Below the pieces are notes generated by a model. That model was not told where the DNA came from, did no database searches, and was given only the letters and a program-made list of their open reading frames with translations. Both the position numbers and the translations under genes were made by a program. Positions 16,101 through 24,751 of a stretch of DNA of 36,380 nucleotides are shown piece after piece. Origin of the DNA: Bradyrhizobium lablabi (GTDB taxonomy: Bacteria; Pseudomonadota; Alphaproteobacteria; Rhizobiales; Xanthobacteraceae); NCBI RefSeq assembly GCF_001440475.1, contig NZ_LLYB01000046.1:106851-143230 (forward strand). Direction: 5' to 3'. The first letter of the stretch is position 1. Each line of letters opens with the position of its first letter.

Positions 16101-16921
16101 AATTCGTCATCCTCACCGATACTCACTTTGTCGCGCGCGGCCGCAGGATCTACGGCCTCGATCCCGCCGAACGGCTTGCGGCTGCGGTCGATTGCATCAA
16201 CCGTCAGCATCGCGACATCGCCTTCGTCATCGTCACCGGCGACCTCGCCCATTGGGGCGAGGATGCGGCTTACGAAAACCTCGCCGATGTGCTCTCCCGC
16301 CTCGACGCACCGACCATCCTGCTGATGGGCAATCACGACCGGCGCGACGCCTTTGCGCGCTATTTTCCGGGCGTGAAGCGCGATGCCAACAGGTTCGTTC
16401 AGGCCATGCAGGTGTTCGATGAGGCGACGGTCGTGACGCTGGATACGCTGAACGAGGCCGCGCCCAATCATGAAGGCCTGCTCTGCGCCGATCGCCTCGA
16501 CTTCCTGGAGCAGGCGCTGCGCTCCGCGCCGACCGACCGGCCGGTGCTGCTGTTCCAGCACCATCCGCCCTTCGACACCGGCTTGCGCTATATGGACACC
16601 ATCCGCCTCGCCAACCCCGAGGCGGAATGGGACGTAATCGCGCGGACGCGCCGGCCGGACTATCTGTTCATGGGCCATCTGCACCGACCGATCGCAGGTG
16701 CCTGGAACGGCATCCCCTTCCACATCCAGCGCGCGCTGGCGCATCAGGTTGCGTTCGATCTGGAAACCGAGGGCCACATCCCGGGCTCACACGAGCCGCC
16801 CGATTATTCGCATGTCACTGTAGCGGGCGGACAGATCGTGATCCACCAATGCTCGTTCCTCTACGCCGGCCCCCGCTTCTCGCTGCACGACAAGGCCGCG
16901 CTCGACGGTCTGCTCGATTGA
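16097..16921 (+). CDS. gpdQ: GpdQ/CpdA-type binuclear metallophosphoesterase
   Basis: 274 residues from ATG 16097 (ATGA overlap with the binding-protein gene). All metallophosphoesterase blocks are present: TDTH with Asp8/His10, GDLAHWG with Asp49, GNHDRR with Asn79/His80, QHHPP with His155, and GHLH with His194/His196. The N-terminal TDTHFVARGRRIYGLD and the length (~270 aa) fit the class III phosphodiesterases that include glycerophosphodiesterase GpdQ and cyclic-nucleotide phosphodiesterase CpdA. No signal peptide is seen, so it acts in the cytoplasm on the ester imported by the ABC system. Predicted reaction: glycerophosphodiester to glycerol-3-phosphate + alcohol. Activity on cAMP or phosphonate esters is also known or plausible in this family. 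It ends 28 bp from the convergent P450 gene. Confidence 0.83.
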   Translation: MKFVILTDTHFVARGRRIYGLDPAERLAAAVDCINRQHRDIAFVIVTGDLAHWGEDAAYENLADVLSRLDAPTILLMGNHDRRDAFARYFPGVKRDANRFVQAMQVFDEATVVTLDTLNEAAPNHEGLLCADRLDFLEQALRSAPTDRPVLLFQHHPPFDTGLRYMDTIRLANPEAEWDVIARTRRPDYLFMGHLHRPIAGAWNGIPFHIQRALAHQVAFDLETEGHIPGSHEPPDYSHVTVAGGQIVIHQCSFLYAGPRFSLHDKAALDGLLD

Positions 16922-16949
16922 TGAACAGCCGCGCCTTTCTCTGCGTACT

Positions 16950-18164
16950 TCAATCCCCGGCCACGGCCGGCAACGCTGCGATCATGCGAATGCCGGGCCG
17001 TCTCCGCCAATGAATCTGTGACGGCTCGACCGCCAGCTTCAGGCCGGGCCAGCGCGTGAACAGCGCCTGCAACGCGCAGCTCGCTTCGATCCGCGCGAGC
17101 TGATGGCCGAGGCAGAAATGAATGCCGGTGCCGAACGACAAATGCCGGTTCGGCCGCCGCTCGAGATCGAGCCGTTCCGGGTGCTCGTTTGCCTGCGGGT
17201 CAAGATTGGCGGCGACGAGCATCGTCATGACTCGATCGCCCTTCTTTAATTTCACGCCCTCGAGGTCGACGTCGTGACGCACGTAGCGCGGCTTTGAGAA
17301 CTGCACGGGCGAGACGAAGCGCAGGAATTCCTCCACCGCAAGGCCTGTGCGGCTCCAGTCCGCCGCGAGCCATTCGCGCCTGGCCGGATCCTTCAGCAGT
17401 TCGAACACCGACCCGCTGATCAGATGGGTCGTGGTCTCGGAACCGGCGTTGAGCAGCAGGAACATCATCGCGACCATCTCGTCCGGCGTGATGCGTCCGC
17501 CCTCCTTCTCGACGCGCACCAGTTCAGCGATCAGTCCCTCGCCTCCCTCCTCGCGCGCCACCTGCAACCGTTCCTGCAGATAGCGGCGCATTTTGAACAG
17601 TCCCCCGATCAACCGCAGGAAGCTGAATGCATTGGTGAGATGCGCCAGCGAATTGGCCCAGGCGATGAATTTCGGCCGGTCCGCCGGCGGCAGGCCGAGC
17701 AGCTCGCAAATCACCGCCAGCGGCAGCATCCGCGCATAACGCTGCACCAGATCGGCTGGACTGCCTGCGGCAAACAATTCCTCGGCGAGGTGATCGGCAA
17801 TGGCACGGATATGCGGCTCCATGTCCAGCACGGCGCGGCGGCGGAACGCTTCATCGACGATGTCGCGCAGCCGCGTGTGATCCGGCTCGTCCATCGTCAG
17901 CATATTGTTGGCGACGGTGCCGATGACGCGCGGCATCCACCAGGGCAGTCCGACCAGCGCCCCGCCCTCCTTGCGCAGCGTAAACGTCGCGCTGTCCTTC
18001 AGCACGCGCGCTGCCGCCTCATAGGTCGTGGTGATCCAGACGCGGCCGATGATCGGAAATCGCGTGAAAACGGCAGGGCCGACCGCGCGCAGTTGCGCGA
18101 CGCCGGCCTGCGGGTCACGAAAAAACGCCTCGCTGGTGAAATCGAAGTCCACATGCTGTGCCAT
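16950..18164 (-). CDS. Cytochrome P450
   Basis: 404 residues from ATG 18164 (GGAA ~8 bases upstream). The haem-binding loop FGTGIHFCLGHQLAR has its axial Cys351. The I-helix oxygen-activation motif is AGSETT (~240-245) and the K-helix ExxR is EFLR (279-282). MDEPDHTRLRDIVDEAF (91-107) is the usual C-helix region. This is a soluble bacterial P450 of normal length with no membrane anchor, needing an external ferredoxin and reductase, neither of which is nearby. It hydroxylates or epoxidises an organic substrate that cannot be predicted. It appears to be transcribed alone. Confidence 0.92.
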   Translation of the reverse strand: MAQHVDFDFTSEAFFRDPQAGVAQLRAVGPAVFTRFPIIGRVWITTTYEAAARVLKDSATFTLRKEGGALVGLPWWMPRVIGTVANNMLTMDEPDHTRLRDIVDEAFRRRAVLDMEPHIRAIADHLAEELFAAGSPADLVQRYARMLPLAVICELLGLPPADRPKFIAWANSLAHLTNAFSFLRLIGGLFKMRRYLQERLQVAREEGGEGLIAELVRVEKEGGRITPDEMVAMMFLLLNAGSETTTHLISGSVFELLKDPARREWLAADWSRTGLAVEEFLRFVSPVQFSKPRYVRHDVDLEGVKLKKGDRVMTMLVAANLDPQANEHPERLDLERRPNRHLSFGTGIHFCLGHQLARIEASCALQALFTRWPGLKLAVEPSQIHWRRRPGIRMIAALPAVAGD

Positions 18165-18298
18165 CGCGCCATTCCACGCCGCCGCCCCGCCACCTGATCA
18201 AGATGGTGCGCGACAGTGAAGCCGCAAGGCTCGGGCTTTCGATCATCCTCGCCGTCATTTTTCGCGATCAATGATCTTGCCGTCTCTGATAACCGTGG

Positions 18299-18838
18299 TC
18301 AGGCGTAAACCGGCGGCCGCTTCTTGAAGAAGCCGGCGTAATAGCCTTCCATATCGCCGATCGAGGTATCGCCCAGCACCTTCGCCTGGCGACTGGGTGT
18401 GGAGCGAACCGTCAGGTCGCCTTTTGACAAGGCAGACTTCCACTTCTTGGCGTTCGGCGCGAATTGCATGGCCTGCAGCAGGGCGGCCTGACGCGCCAAC
18501 GGCAGAACGAGAACCTTGATGTCGTGATCCTTCATCTGCTTCTTGAATTTGTAGAGCTCGAGCCAGGTGTCATACGCCTCGATCTGCTTTGCCGTCGACA
18601 AGTTCAGGAATTCCTTCCTGGTCAGCTTGAGTTTTCTCGGCAATTCAGGGCCGACCTGCGTCAGCCCGATGTAGGAGCCCGTGACATTCTTGCTGTCCCA
18701 AACGGACTCCGTATGAATGATGGCCGCGATTGCGGCCGGATCGACGCCTTGCGAATCCGCCACGCCGTTCAGCGCCACCAGTATGTCCGGCCTGTCCTTC
18801 ATGGGCACGCTCGCACCCGATTTTAATGCCTTGCCCAT
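18299..18838 (-). CDS. Lysozyme-fold / SLT-like protein
   Basis: 179 residues from ATG 18838, with AAGGA seven bases upstream. Residues ~30-65 look like the catalytic core of soluble lytic transglycosylases: IAAIIHTESVWDSKNVTGS, then YIGLTQVG. The Glu of HTES would be the catalytic acid and GLTQ corresponds to the family GLMQ. The middle is Lys-rich and helical, and the C-terminus (LTVRSTPSRQAKVLGDTSIG) resembles the start of an SH3-like repeat. No signal peptide is visible, unusual for a peptidoglycan enzyme, so export by another route or a non-wall role should be considered. The intergenic stretch 18839-19050 holds nothing I can identify. Confidence 0.6.
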   Translation of the reverse strand: MGKALKSGASVPMKDRPDILVALNGVADSQGVDPAAIAAIIHTESVWDSKNVTGSYIGLTQVGPELPRKLKLTRKEFLNLSTAKQIEAYDTWLELYKFKKQMKDHDIKVLVLPLARQAALLQAMQFAPNAKKWKSALSKGDLTVRSTPSRQAKVLGDTSIGDMEGYYAGFFKKRPPVYA

Positions 18839-19050
18839 TGATCAATCCTTCCGTGATGAAAATTGAAATACAATTACAACCTACAGCGCCTTGCTACGGA
18901 CATCTCTCGCGCTGTTGATCGAGAGCCGCCTCCCTCAGCTCCCGACTTCAGCCGACGCGAAGATGATCCAACCAGGCTCAGCCTCGGGGGTAGGCGTGCA
19001 GATGCCGCCGCTTCGCCGGGTACGCGCACTGCCATGACGGCGGCACGGCG

Positions 19051-20124
19051 TCATTTCGGCGCCGGCAAGGTCAGGGCCCGAAACGATTTCTGAGACTTGT
19101 CCGCGTCCTTGCACTTTTTGGTTCCGTTGTCGGACAACAGCATCATGTCTGAGCTGCCCGGAATCGCGAACACCGCTTCGGCTGTAAAATCGTCCGGGAG
19201 CTTGACCTTCATCGCGACCGGCTCGGTGTCGCTTTCCTTGCCACTCCAGGTGAACAGGGCGAATGGCGGCTCGATATCGGAATCCTCGGCGTCGCCGTGC
19301 GGTCCCGCGACGATGACGTAGGTGTTGTTGATCCATTCGATGCTCCGGATGCCGCGCCCTTCAAGCTTGCCGAGTTGCCACGGATTGCCGAAAACAGGCG
19401 TCTTGCCCGCGTCCACGACCTCGGCCGGATTATCGAGCGAAATCACCAAGGCCTTGTTGCCGGGACGCGGGTTGCGAAATCCGATCAGGAGCCGGCCGTC
19501 CGGCGTCGCCGCGAGGCCCTCGATGTTGAAGCCGTTCTTCGATTCCGGAGCTGGCCCCTCCTCCTCGCCGGGCGCATAGGCGTCGGAAAGTTTGAAAGGC
19601 TTCAGCTTTTTCTTCAGCTTCGCATCATCGAACATAGCCTCCCGCAAATCCTTGTAGGCGCCGGATCCGATCGGCTCCAGCCGAGGCCCGTCCGCCTGCG
19701 ACACGATGCGTGTCGCAAACAGGCGCGACCGGCCGGGCTCGGCCTCGCCCTTGGAATCGCGGGCGTGCGAAGCGATCCAGTAGATGCGATCGCCGATACG
19801 TGCCGCCCCCTCAAGGTCGGCTTCCTTGAAAACCGGTTTGCCATCCGGTCCGGGTTTCTTCTTCGTCGGCGCTTCGAGGAACGCATTCAGGTCGAGTTCC
19901 TGAACGGCGGCCGCTTGTCCCATGCGGTAGACGTTGAGGACATTGCTGTCATCGTCCGCTACGGTAAAAAAATTCTGATCGAGCGCAACCGCGGCCGATC
20001 CGTCGCAGGCGCCGCGATATGTGGTGATCTGGCCCGCGTCCTGTGCCGCCGCCGAGAAGGAAGTCGTGAGCGTGGACAGGGTGGCGATGACCAGCAAGCG
20101 CAATGCAGGGATGGACTTGGCCAT
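19051..20124 (-). CDS. Secreted DUF3616-type protein
   Basis: 357 residues from ATG 20124, preceded by GGGGAG. A signal peptide with an AAA-Q cleavage site ends near residue 27. The mature part is a beta-rich repeat protein resembling DUF3616: YRGACDGSAAVALDQNFFTVADDD, LEGAARIGDRIYWIASHARD, FNIEGLAATPDGRLLIGFRNP and RSIEWINNTYVIVAGPHGD, the spaced blades of a propeller. The function of the family is unknown and it probably works in the periplasm. It is not obviously linked to its neighbours; 20125-20330 separates it from the dioxygenase gene and shows nothing notable. Confidence 0.75.
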   Translation of the reverse strand: MAKSIPALRLLVIATLSTLTTSFSAAAQDAGQITTYRGACDGSAAVALDQNFFTVADDDSNVLNVYRMGQAAAVQELDLNAFLEAPTKKKPGPDGKPVFKEADLEGAARIGDRIYWIASHARDSKGEAEPGRSRLFATRIVSQADGPRLEPIGSGAYKDLREAMFDDAKLKKKLKPFKLSDAYAPGEEEGPAPESKNGFNIEGLAATPDGRLLIGFRNPRPGNKALVISLDNPAEVVDAGKTPVFGNPWQLGKLEGRGIRSIEWINNTYVIVAGPHGDAEDSDIEPPFALFTWSGKESDTEPVAMKVKLPDDFTAEAVFAIPGSSDMMLLSDNGTKKCKDADKSQKSFRALTLPAPK

Positions 20125-20330
20125 GCGTCATCTCCCCAATGACCTGTAAAGCGACCAGACTGCACCTGCATCGCAGACGTCTCAAACCCGACGATGCAAA
20201 TGACACATGCATTCGAGGCGCCATCCGGGCGGCAATTTATCGCTCAGACCGGAAGCTAACTTGTCTTTGGCCACGCAATGTATGAATTTCGTCACATCGG
20301 CGAAGGTTTGCCACGCGATAAGCCACCGCC

Positions 20331-21281
20331 TCACACCGGCGGCGTCCCGTGGGTGTGGAACGACTCGATCGTCTTCAGCCCCCACGCCTGGCCCTTCCTG
20401 CGCTCCTCCTCGGTCCAGACGATCGGCTTCCAGTCAGGCGCGAGGATCAGGCGGGCGCCAGCGTTGGCGACTTCGACGCGGTTGCCACCGGGGTCGTAGA
20501 CATAAAGGAAGAAGGTCTGCTGGATCGCATGCTTGTGCGGGCCGGTTTCGATGTGAACGCCGTTTTCCAGGAAGATATCGGCGGCGCGCAGGATTTCCTC
20601 GCGGCTGTCGAGGGCGTAGGTGACGTGGTGGAAGCGGCCGGCCTTGCCGTAATGATCGCGGGTGTAGGCGAAGTCGTAGCTCTTGTTCGACATCGTCATC
20701 CACATCGCCGCTTCCGTGCCGTCGTTGAGCACGATCTGCTCGGTGGTGCGCAGGCCCAGATAATTCTCGAAGAAGAGACGGTTGGCCTTGATGTCCACCG
20801 CAAGGCAATTGAGATGATCGAGCCGGCGGACATTGACGCCGCGCGCCGGAAACCGCTGCGCCTGGTTCTTCAGCGCAGGCTTCAATTCCGGCGGCGCCTG
20901 ATACCATTCGGTTTCGTAATAGAGCTCGACGATATGGCCGTCGGGGTCGCGGCAGCGGAATGTTGGTCCCTGCCCCATGTCGCCATCGGTCCAGCCGATG
21001 TCGAAGCCGGAGCCCTTCAGCGCGGCGACGCGACGCTCCAGCGCCTGCGGGCTACGGGCGCGCAGCGCCATGTGTTCCATGCCTGACGTCTTAGCGGCCG
21101 TCAGCTTGAGCGAATAGCGCTCGTAATCGTCCCAGCCGCGCAGGTAGACCGATTCACCCTTCTGGCCGCTGACGGTCATGCCCATGACGTCGACGAAGAA
21201 TTTCAGGCTCTCATCCGGCTTCGGCGTCAGCAATTCCATATGGCCGAGATGGGCGAGATCGAAGATCGGCTCTGATGTCAT
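20331..21281 (-). CDS. Type I (VOC-fold) extradiol ring-cleavage dioxygenase
   Basis: 316 residues from ATG 21281 (GAGGAG ~10 bases upstream). Two VOC modules are seen: N-terminal HLGHMELLTP and C-terminal RLDHLNCLAVD. The Fe(II) ligands expected for catechol 2,3-dioxygenases are present as His156, His219 (RFHHVTY) and Glu270 (GNRVEVANAG). Such enzymes open a catecholic ring next to the hydroxyl pair in the cytoplasm. It is the last gene of the LigI/GalB/LigK operon, 129 bp after the decarboxylase gene, with a palindromic repeat between. Products handled by LigI and GalB normally arise from the unrelated LigAB/DesB dioxygenases, so this enzyme may be their functional substitute here. Confidence 0.85.
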   Translation of the reverse strand: MTSEPIFDLAHLGHMELLTPKPDESLKFFVDVMGMTVSGQKGESVYLRGWDDYERYSLKLTAAKTSGMEHMALRARSPQALERRVAALKGSGFDIGWTDGDMGQGPTFRCRDPDGHIVELYYETEWYQAPPELKPALKNQAQRFPARGVNVRRLDHLNCLAVDIKANRLFFENYLGLRTTEQIVLNDGTEAAMWMTMSNKSYDFAYTRDHYGKAGRFHHVTYALDSREEILRAADIFLENGVHIETGPHKHAIQQTFFLYVYDPGGNRVEVANAGARLILAPDWKPIVWTEEERRKGQAWGLKTIESFHTHGTPPV

Positions 21282-21312
21282 TTACGTTGCTCCTCATCTA
21301 GTTCGCCATACC

Positions 21313-21388
21313 CCGCGAAGGCGGGTATCCAGTACGCCGTGCTATCGAAAACAAACCGAAGCGCCGCGGCGTGCTGGATCCTTCGCGG
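21313..21388. repeat. Dispersed palindromic repeat (REP/BIME-like) inside the aromatic operon
   Basis: CCGCGAAGG at 21313-21321 pairs with CCTTCGCGG at 21380-21388, and ATCCAGTACGCCG pairs with CGGCGTGCTGGAT inside it, giving a long imperfect hairpin. Twenty-six bases (21314-21339) are identical to 36281-36306. It lies between the Pht5-like and dioxygenase genes and could stabilise or attenuate the transcript. Confidence 0.7.
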
Positions 21389-21410
21389 ATGATGACAGCC
21401 GTGCGGATGG

Positions 21411-22256
21411 CTACGAGAGCGACCGCGTTACATCGTCGAACAGTTCACTCACCGCGAATGCGCGCGGAATGAGTTTTTGCTGCGCGGAATAATCGATAAT
21501 CAGTTGCAGCGACCGTTGCATTTCGTCACGGCTGAAACGCGGCGCGGCCGGCGAAGCGGCGGCGGATTCGCCGAGCAGGCGATGGATCTCCTGCACCGCG
21601 TCGGGATGCTGCTCGGACATCGCCCGACTCACCACCACCATATGGTTGATCGGCACCACCCCGTGCCGGTCGAACCAGGCTTTCTCTTCCGCATCGACAT
21701 CGGCAAACAGCGGCTTCAGATCCGGATGATCGGATTTTTCGCCGAGCACGGCATCGAGTTCGCCATCGCTTAGCATCTGGACGATCTGTTTTCCCGCAGG
21801 CGCCCGCTTGGTCACATCTACGAACTCAGCGACATGGGCATCCTCGAACGTCACCCACTCGATCGAATCGAGATCAACGCCGTAATCATTGGCGAGAATG
21901 CCGCGCAGCCAGGCGCCGGTCGTGGTGGTGAAGGAGCGAATACCGACGCGCTTTCCCCTGAGGTCGCCTGGCGTGAGCTTTCCTGCCCTCGTATTGTAGA
22001 GCGCATGGCCATGCTGAAACCTTGCCAGCACGACGTCCGGCAGCAGCACCATCGGTTTGCCGAACGACCTTGCCATCAGATAGGTGACGATCGCCATCTC
22101 CGAGACGTCGAATGCGCCTTCGCGGACCATCGGCTTGAAACCCTTGTTGGTCGGCGAATACTGCGCGAAATCGAACGCGACCAGATCGGACCTGATCGAT
22201 CCGTTCTTTAGCGCGGCCGTGCCTGGATGGTCGCCGAGCAAGGTGCGCAGGCGCAT
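21411..22256 (-). CDS. Pht5-like 4,5-dihydroxyphthalate decarboxylase family protein
   Basis: 281 residues from ATG 22256, 7 bp after the upstream stop. The sequence starts MRLRTLLGDHPGTAALKNG and has FDVSEMAIVTYLMARSFGKP, LRGKRVGIRSFTTTTGAWLRG, WVTFEDAHVAEF and GVVPINHMVVV. These segments recall Pht5-type 4,5-dihydroxyphthalate decarboxylases, which share the periplasmic-binding-protein fold. There is no signal peptide, favouring a cytoplasmic enzyme over a transporter subunit. Predicted role: decarboxylation of a hydroxylated phthalate-like acid to a ring-cleavage substrate. It sits between the CHA aldolase and the extradiol dioxygenase. It is somewhat shorter than Pht5 (~330 aa), and homologues are often labelled ABC substrate-binding proteins. 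Confidence 0.72.
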   Translation of the reverse strand: MRLRTLLGDHPGTAALKNGSIRSDLVAFDFAQYSPTNKGFKPMVREGAFDVSEMAIVTYLMARSFGKPMVLLPDVVLARFQHGHALYNTRAGKLTPGDLRGKRVGIRSFTTTTGAWLRGILANDYGVDLDSIEWVTFEDAHVAEFVDVTKRAPAGKQIVQMLSDGELDAVLGEKSDHPDLKPLFADVDAEEKAWFDRHGVVPINHMVVVSRAMSEQHPDAVQEIHRLLGESAAASPAAPRFSRDEMQRSLQLIIDYSAQQKLIPRAFAVSELFDDVTRSLS

Positions 22257-22263
22257 CGTCACC

Positions 22264-22956
22264 TCAGTCCTCCTCCAGTTCGTCGACATAGACGAGACCC
22301 GCCTTCGCCAGCGGCTCGCGCATGTTGTACATGTCGAGGCCGAGCACACCGGCCGCGAGCTTCTGGCGCTTGCCGTCTTCGTCGGCGACGCGCTTTTCGC
22401 CCTTGGCAGCGACATCCGCCGCGTCCTTGCGCCCGATGACCACGACACCGTCGTCATCGGCAACGACCGCATCGCCCGGCTTGACATTGATGCCGGCGCA
22501 GACCACGGGGACGTTGACCGCGCCCAGTGTCGCCTTCACCGTACCCTTCGCCGAGATGGCCTTCGACCACACCGGGAAGCCCATTTCACGAAGAGATTTG
22601 GCGTCGCGGACGCCGGCATCGATGATAAGCCCCTTGACGCCGCGCGCCATCAGAGAGGTCGCCAGCAGATCACCGAACATGCCGTCGGTGTTGTCGGTGG
22701 TGCAGCCGACCACCAGGATGTCGCCGGGCTGGCACTGCTCGACCGCCACATGGATCATCCAGTTGTCGCCGGGCTGCGCCAGCACGGTCACGGCGGTGCC
22801 GGCGGCTTCGGCCCCGCTCCATACGGGGCGCAGATACGGCTTCATCAGCCCGAAGCGGCCATAGGCCTCGTGCGCGGTGGCGACGCCGAGTGCGCCGAGC
22901 CGTTTCACGAGTTCAGGCTCGGTTCGCTTGATGTTGCGGACGACGACGGTCTTCAT
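22264..22956 (-). CDS. ligK: 4-carboxy-4-hydroxy-2-oxoadipate (CHA) aldolase, LigK/RraA family
   Basis: 230 residues from ATG 22956, in ATGA overlap with the GalB-like gene. RraA/HMG-aldolase features are GDNWMIHVAVEQCQPGDILVV (63-83), FGDLLA (94-99) and the substrate/metal pair Arg117-Asp118 in DAGVRDAKSL, with a C-terminal GDAVVADDDGVVVI strand. Class II aldolases of this type split CHA to pyruvate and oxaloacetate, the final step of the protocatechuate 4,5-cleavage and gallate pathways. The neighbouring hydratase and lactonase genes fit this. RraA-type RNase E regulators lack the C-terminal extension seen here and are normally ~160 aa. Confidence 0.87.
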   Translation of the reverse strand: MKTVVVRNIKRTEPELVKRLGALGVATAHEAYGRFGLMKPYLRPVWSGAEAAGTAVTVLAQPGDNWMIHVAVEQCQPGDILVVGCTTDNTDGMFGDLLATSLMARGVKGLIIDAGVRDAKSLREMGFPVWSKAISAKGTVKATLGAVNVPVVCAGINVKPGDAVVADDDGVVVIGRKDAADVAAKGEKRVADEDGKRQKLAAGVLGLDMYNMREPLAKAGLVYVDELEED

Positions 22957-23678
22957 GCCAGTTCCTCCAACGCCATCGGGAACAGCCGCTGATAGGCCTC
23001 GCCATAGGTCATCGGCTTGCCGGTATTGCGGCCGCCCTGCACGCCCCGCTGCAACGCGACCCGCTCATAGTAAGCCCAAAGGTGCTTTTGCGCGGCGAGG
23101 ATCTCGAACGTCTTGCGCTTGATGTCCCAGACCTCGTCGATGTTGAGGATCACCTGCGGCTTGAAATTGCACATCTCCGGCTGGTGCGGCTCGAACAGGA
23201 ATACCGGCGGCGCGGAATAGGTATATTTGGCGCCGGGCTTGTGGCCCATCGCCTGCGCGACCACGCGGGTTTCCTGGGCAAAGTGCGCCGCGTTCGGGTG
23301 ATCGAAATTGTAGGGGTCCTCCAGCGCGTGGGTCAGCACGAAGGACGGATTGAGCTCGCGGTAGATATCGACCATACGGTCGAAATGCGCCTCCGTCAGC
23401 CGCAGCGGATAGTCGCCGGCATCGAAAAATTCGATTTCCGCGCCGAGCATCTCGGCGGCGCGCTGCGCCTCGTCGCGCCTTCCGGCCTTCACCTTCTCCA
23501 TCGTCGCACCCGCCTCCTTCCAGGCGAACTGGCTTTCGCCGCGCTCGCCGAACGACAGGCAGGCGATCTTGACGCGATAGCCTTTCTTCACATGCAGCGC
23601 GATCGCCCCGCCCGCGCGCCAGACGAAATCGCCGGGATGCGCCGTGACCACAAGGCCCGTTTTGCCAGCATTGCTCAT
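22953..23678 (-). CDS. galB: 4-oxalomesaconate hydratase, GalB-like (PIG-L fold)
   Basis: 241 residues from ATG 23678 (AGGGA ~8 bases upstream). It is a PIG-L/LmbE-fold protein: TAHPGDFVWRAGGAIALH (12-29) carries the zinc His, CLSFGERGES (40-49) follows, and HPNAAHFA gives the second ligand site. The usual AHPDD of deacetylases is AHPGD here. The FVWRAGGAIAL segment and the pathway neighbours point to GalB-type 4-oxalomesaconate hydratase rather than a sugar deacetylase. Reaction: 4-oxalomesaconate + water to CHA, in the cytoplasm. Its stop overlaps the LigK start by 4 bp, consistent with consecutive steps. Confidence 0.82.
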   Translation of the reverse strand: MSNAGKTGLVVTAHPGDFVWRAGGAIALHVKKGYRVKIACLSFGERGESQFAWKEAGATMEKVKAGRRDEAQRAAEMLGAEIEFFDAGDYPLRLTEAHFDRMVDIYRELNPSFVLTHALEDPYNFDHPNAAHFAQETRVVAQAMGHKPGAKYTYSAPPVFLFEPHQPEMCNFKPQVILNIDEVWDIKRKTFEILAAQKHLWAYYERVALQRGVQGGRNTGKPMTYGEAYQRLFPMALEELA

Positions 23679-23733
23679 GATCGGGATTCCCTTCTTGGCT
23701 TGTTACGCGTTACCGGCCGCGCCGGCGGCGCGA

Positions 23734-24738
23734 CTATTGTTTGGCAATTCCTGCCCGCTCGATCACCTCAGCCCATTTGTCGATGTCGCTCTTCAGGCGC
23801 GACAGTATTTCCTCGGGCGAACTGGCCTTGGCCTCGATACCAAGCTCAAGCGCACGCTTCTTCAGGTCGGGCATGTCGAGCACCTCGCGCAGCGCGGCGT
23901 TGAGCGTCCTGACCACCTCCGGCGGCGTACCCTTGGGCGCAAAGATCGCATTCCAGGACCGCGCCTCGAAATCGCCGCCGCCCGCCTCCTTCACCGTCGG
24001 CACGTCGGACAAAAACGTGGTGCGGACAGGCCCCGAGGACGCCACGGCAACCGCCGCCTTGTCCGCAATATGCGACTGCACCGCGCTGTAGTTCTCGATC
24101 GCCATCTGGATGTCGCCGCGCAACAGCGCGATCAGCACATCCGGCGAGCTGCGGAACGGCACGATGGTGACGTCGACGCCGGCGGTCGATTTGAATAATT
24201 GCGCGGCGAGGTTCTGGGTCGATCCGACATTAATGGTGCCGACATTGAGCGCGCCGGGCTTCTGCTTCGCCGCCTTGATGAATTCCGCCAGCGTCGGATA
24301 GGGCGAGCCCGCCTGGGTGGTGAAGATGAAGTCGAAATAGCCCATGCTCGAAACCGGCACGAAATCGGTCACCGGGTTGAACGTCAGGTTCTTGAACAGC
24401 GACACGGAGATCGCGGTGCCGTTGCTGAACAGCGCCAGCGTATAGCCGTCCGCGGGCGAGGACAGCACCGCGCGCGCCGCGTTGATGCCACCCGCGCCCG
24501 GCATGTTCTCGATGACGAAGCGCTGCCCAAGCTTCTCGCCGAGGCGCTCGGTAACGAGCCGCGCGGTGACGTCGGCCACCCCGCCCGCGCCGAAGGGCAG
24601 GATCAGCCGCACCGGCTTGCTCGGATAGTTTTGCGCGTACGCGATTTGCGGAAGGAGCAACGCGGCCAGCAAGGCAGCGATACCGGCGAAGGACATGCCG
24701 CGCCGGCTTATCCTGTATCGCTTGCGCTCGTCCGCCAT
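23734..24738 (-). CDS. Bug/TctC-family periplasmic binding protein
   Basis: 334 residues from ATG 24738 with GGGAG eight bases upstream. A basic N-region and hydrophobic core ending IAYAQ (~36) form a signal peptide, followed by the tripartite tricarboxylate transporter (TTT) binding fold: YPSKPVRLILPFGAGGVADV, FVIENMPGAGG and SSPADGYTLALFSNG. Bug proteins bind carboxylated, often aromatic, small molecules without charged contacts. No TctA/TctB membrane subunits are in the window, so it must use membrane subunits encoded elsewhere or act as a sensor. It lies inside the aromatic operon, 13 bp after the LigI gene, so an aromatic acid ligand is likely. Confidence 0.88.
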   Translation of the reverse strand: MADERKRYRISRRGMSFAGIAALLAALLLPQIAYAQNYPSKPVRLILPFGAGGVADVTARLVTERLGEKLGQRFVIENMPGAGGINAARAVLSSPADGYTLALFSNGTAISVSLFKNLTFNPVTDFVPVSSMGYFDFIFTTQAGSPYPTLAEFIKAAKQKPGALNVGTINVGSTQNLAAQLFKSTAGVDVTIVPFRSSPDVLIALLRGDIQMAIENYSAVQSHIADKAAVAVASSGPVRTTFLSDVPTVKEAGGGDFEARSWNAIFAPKGTPPEVVRTLNAALREVLDMPDLKKRALELGIEAKASSPEEILSRLKSDIDKWAEVIERAGIAKQ

Positions 24739-24751
24739 CGCCCGCGCTCCC

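Noticed and set aside
18255..18300. Short minus-strand stretch reading LTTVIRDGKIIDREK, resembling the start of an amidohydrolase
   Set aside because: Only ~15 residues with a stop directly after; too short to call a gene remnant and probably chance.
21411..22256. ABC transporter solute-binding protein (NMT1-like) call
   Set aside because: The fold is shared, but there is no signal peptide and the segments match Pht5-like decarboxylases better; kept only as an alternative.
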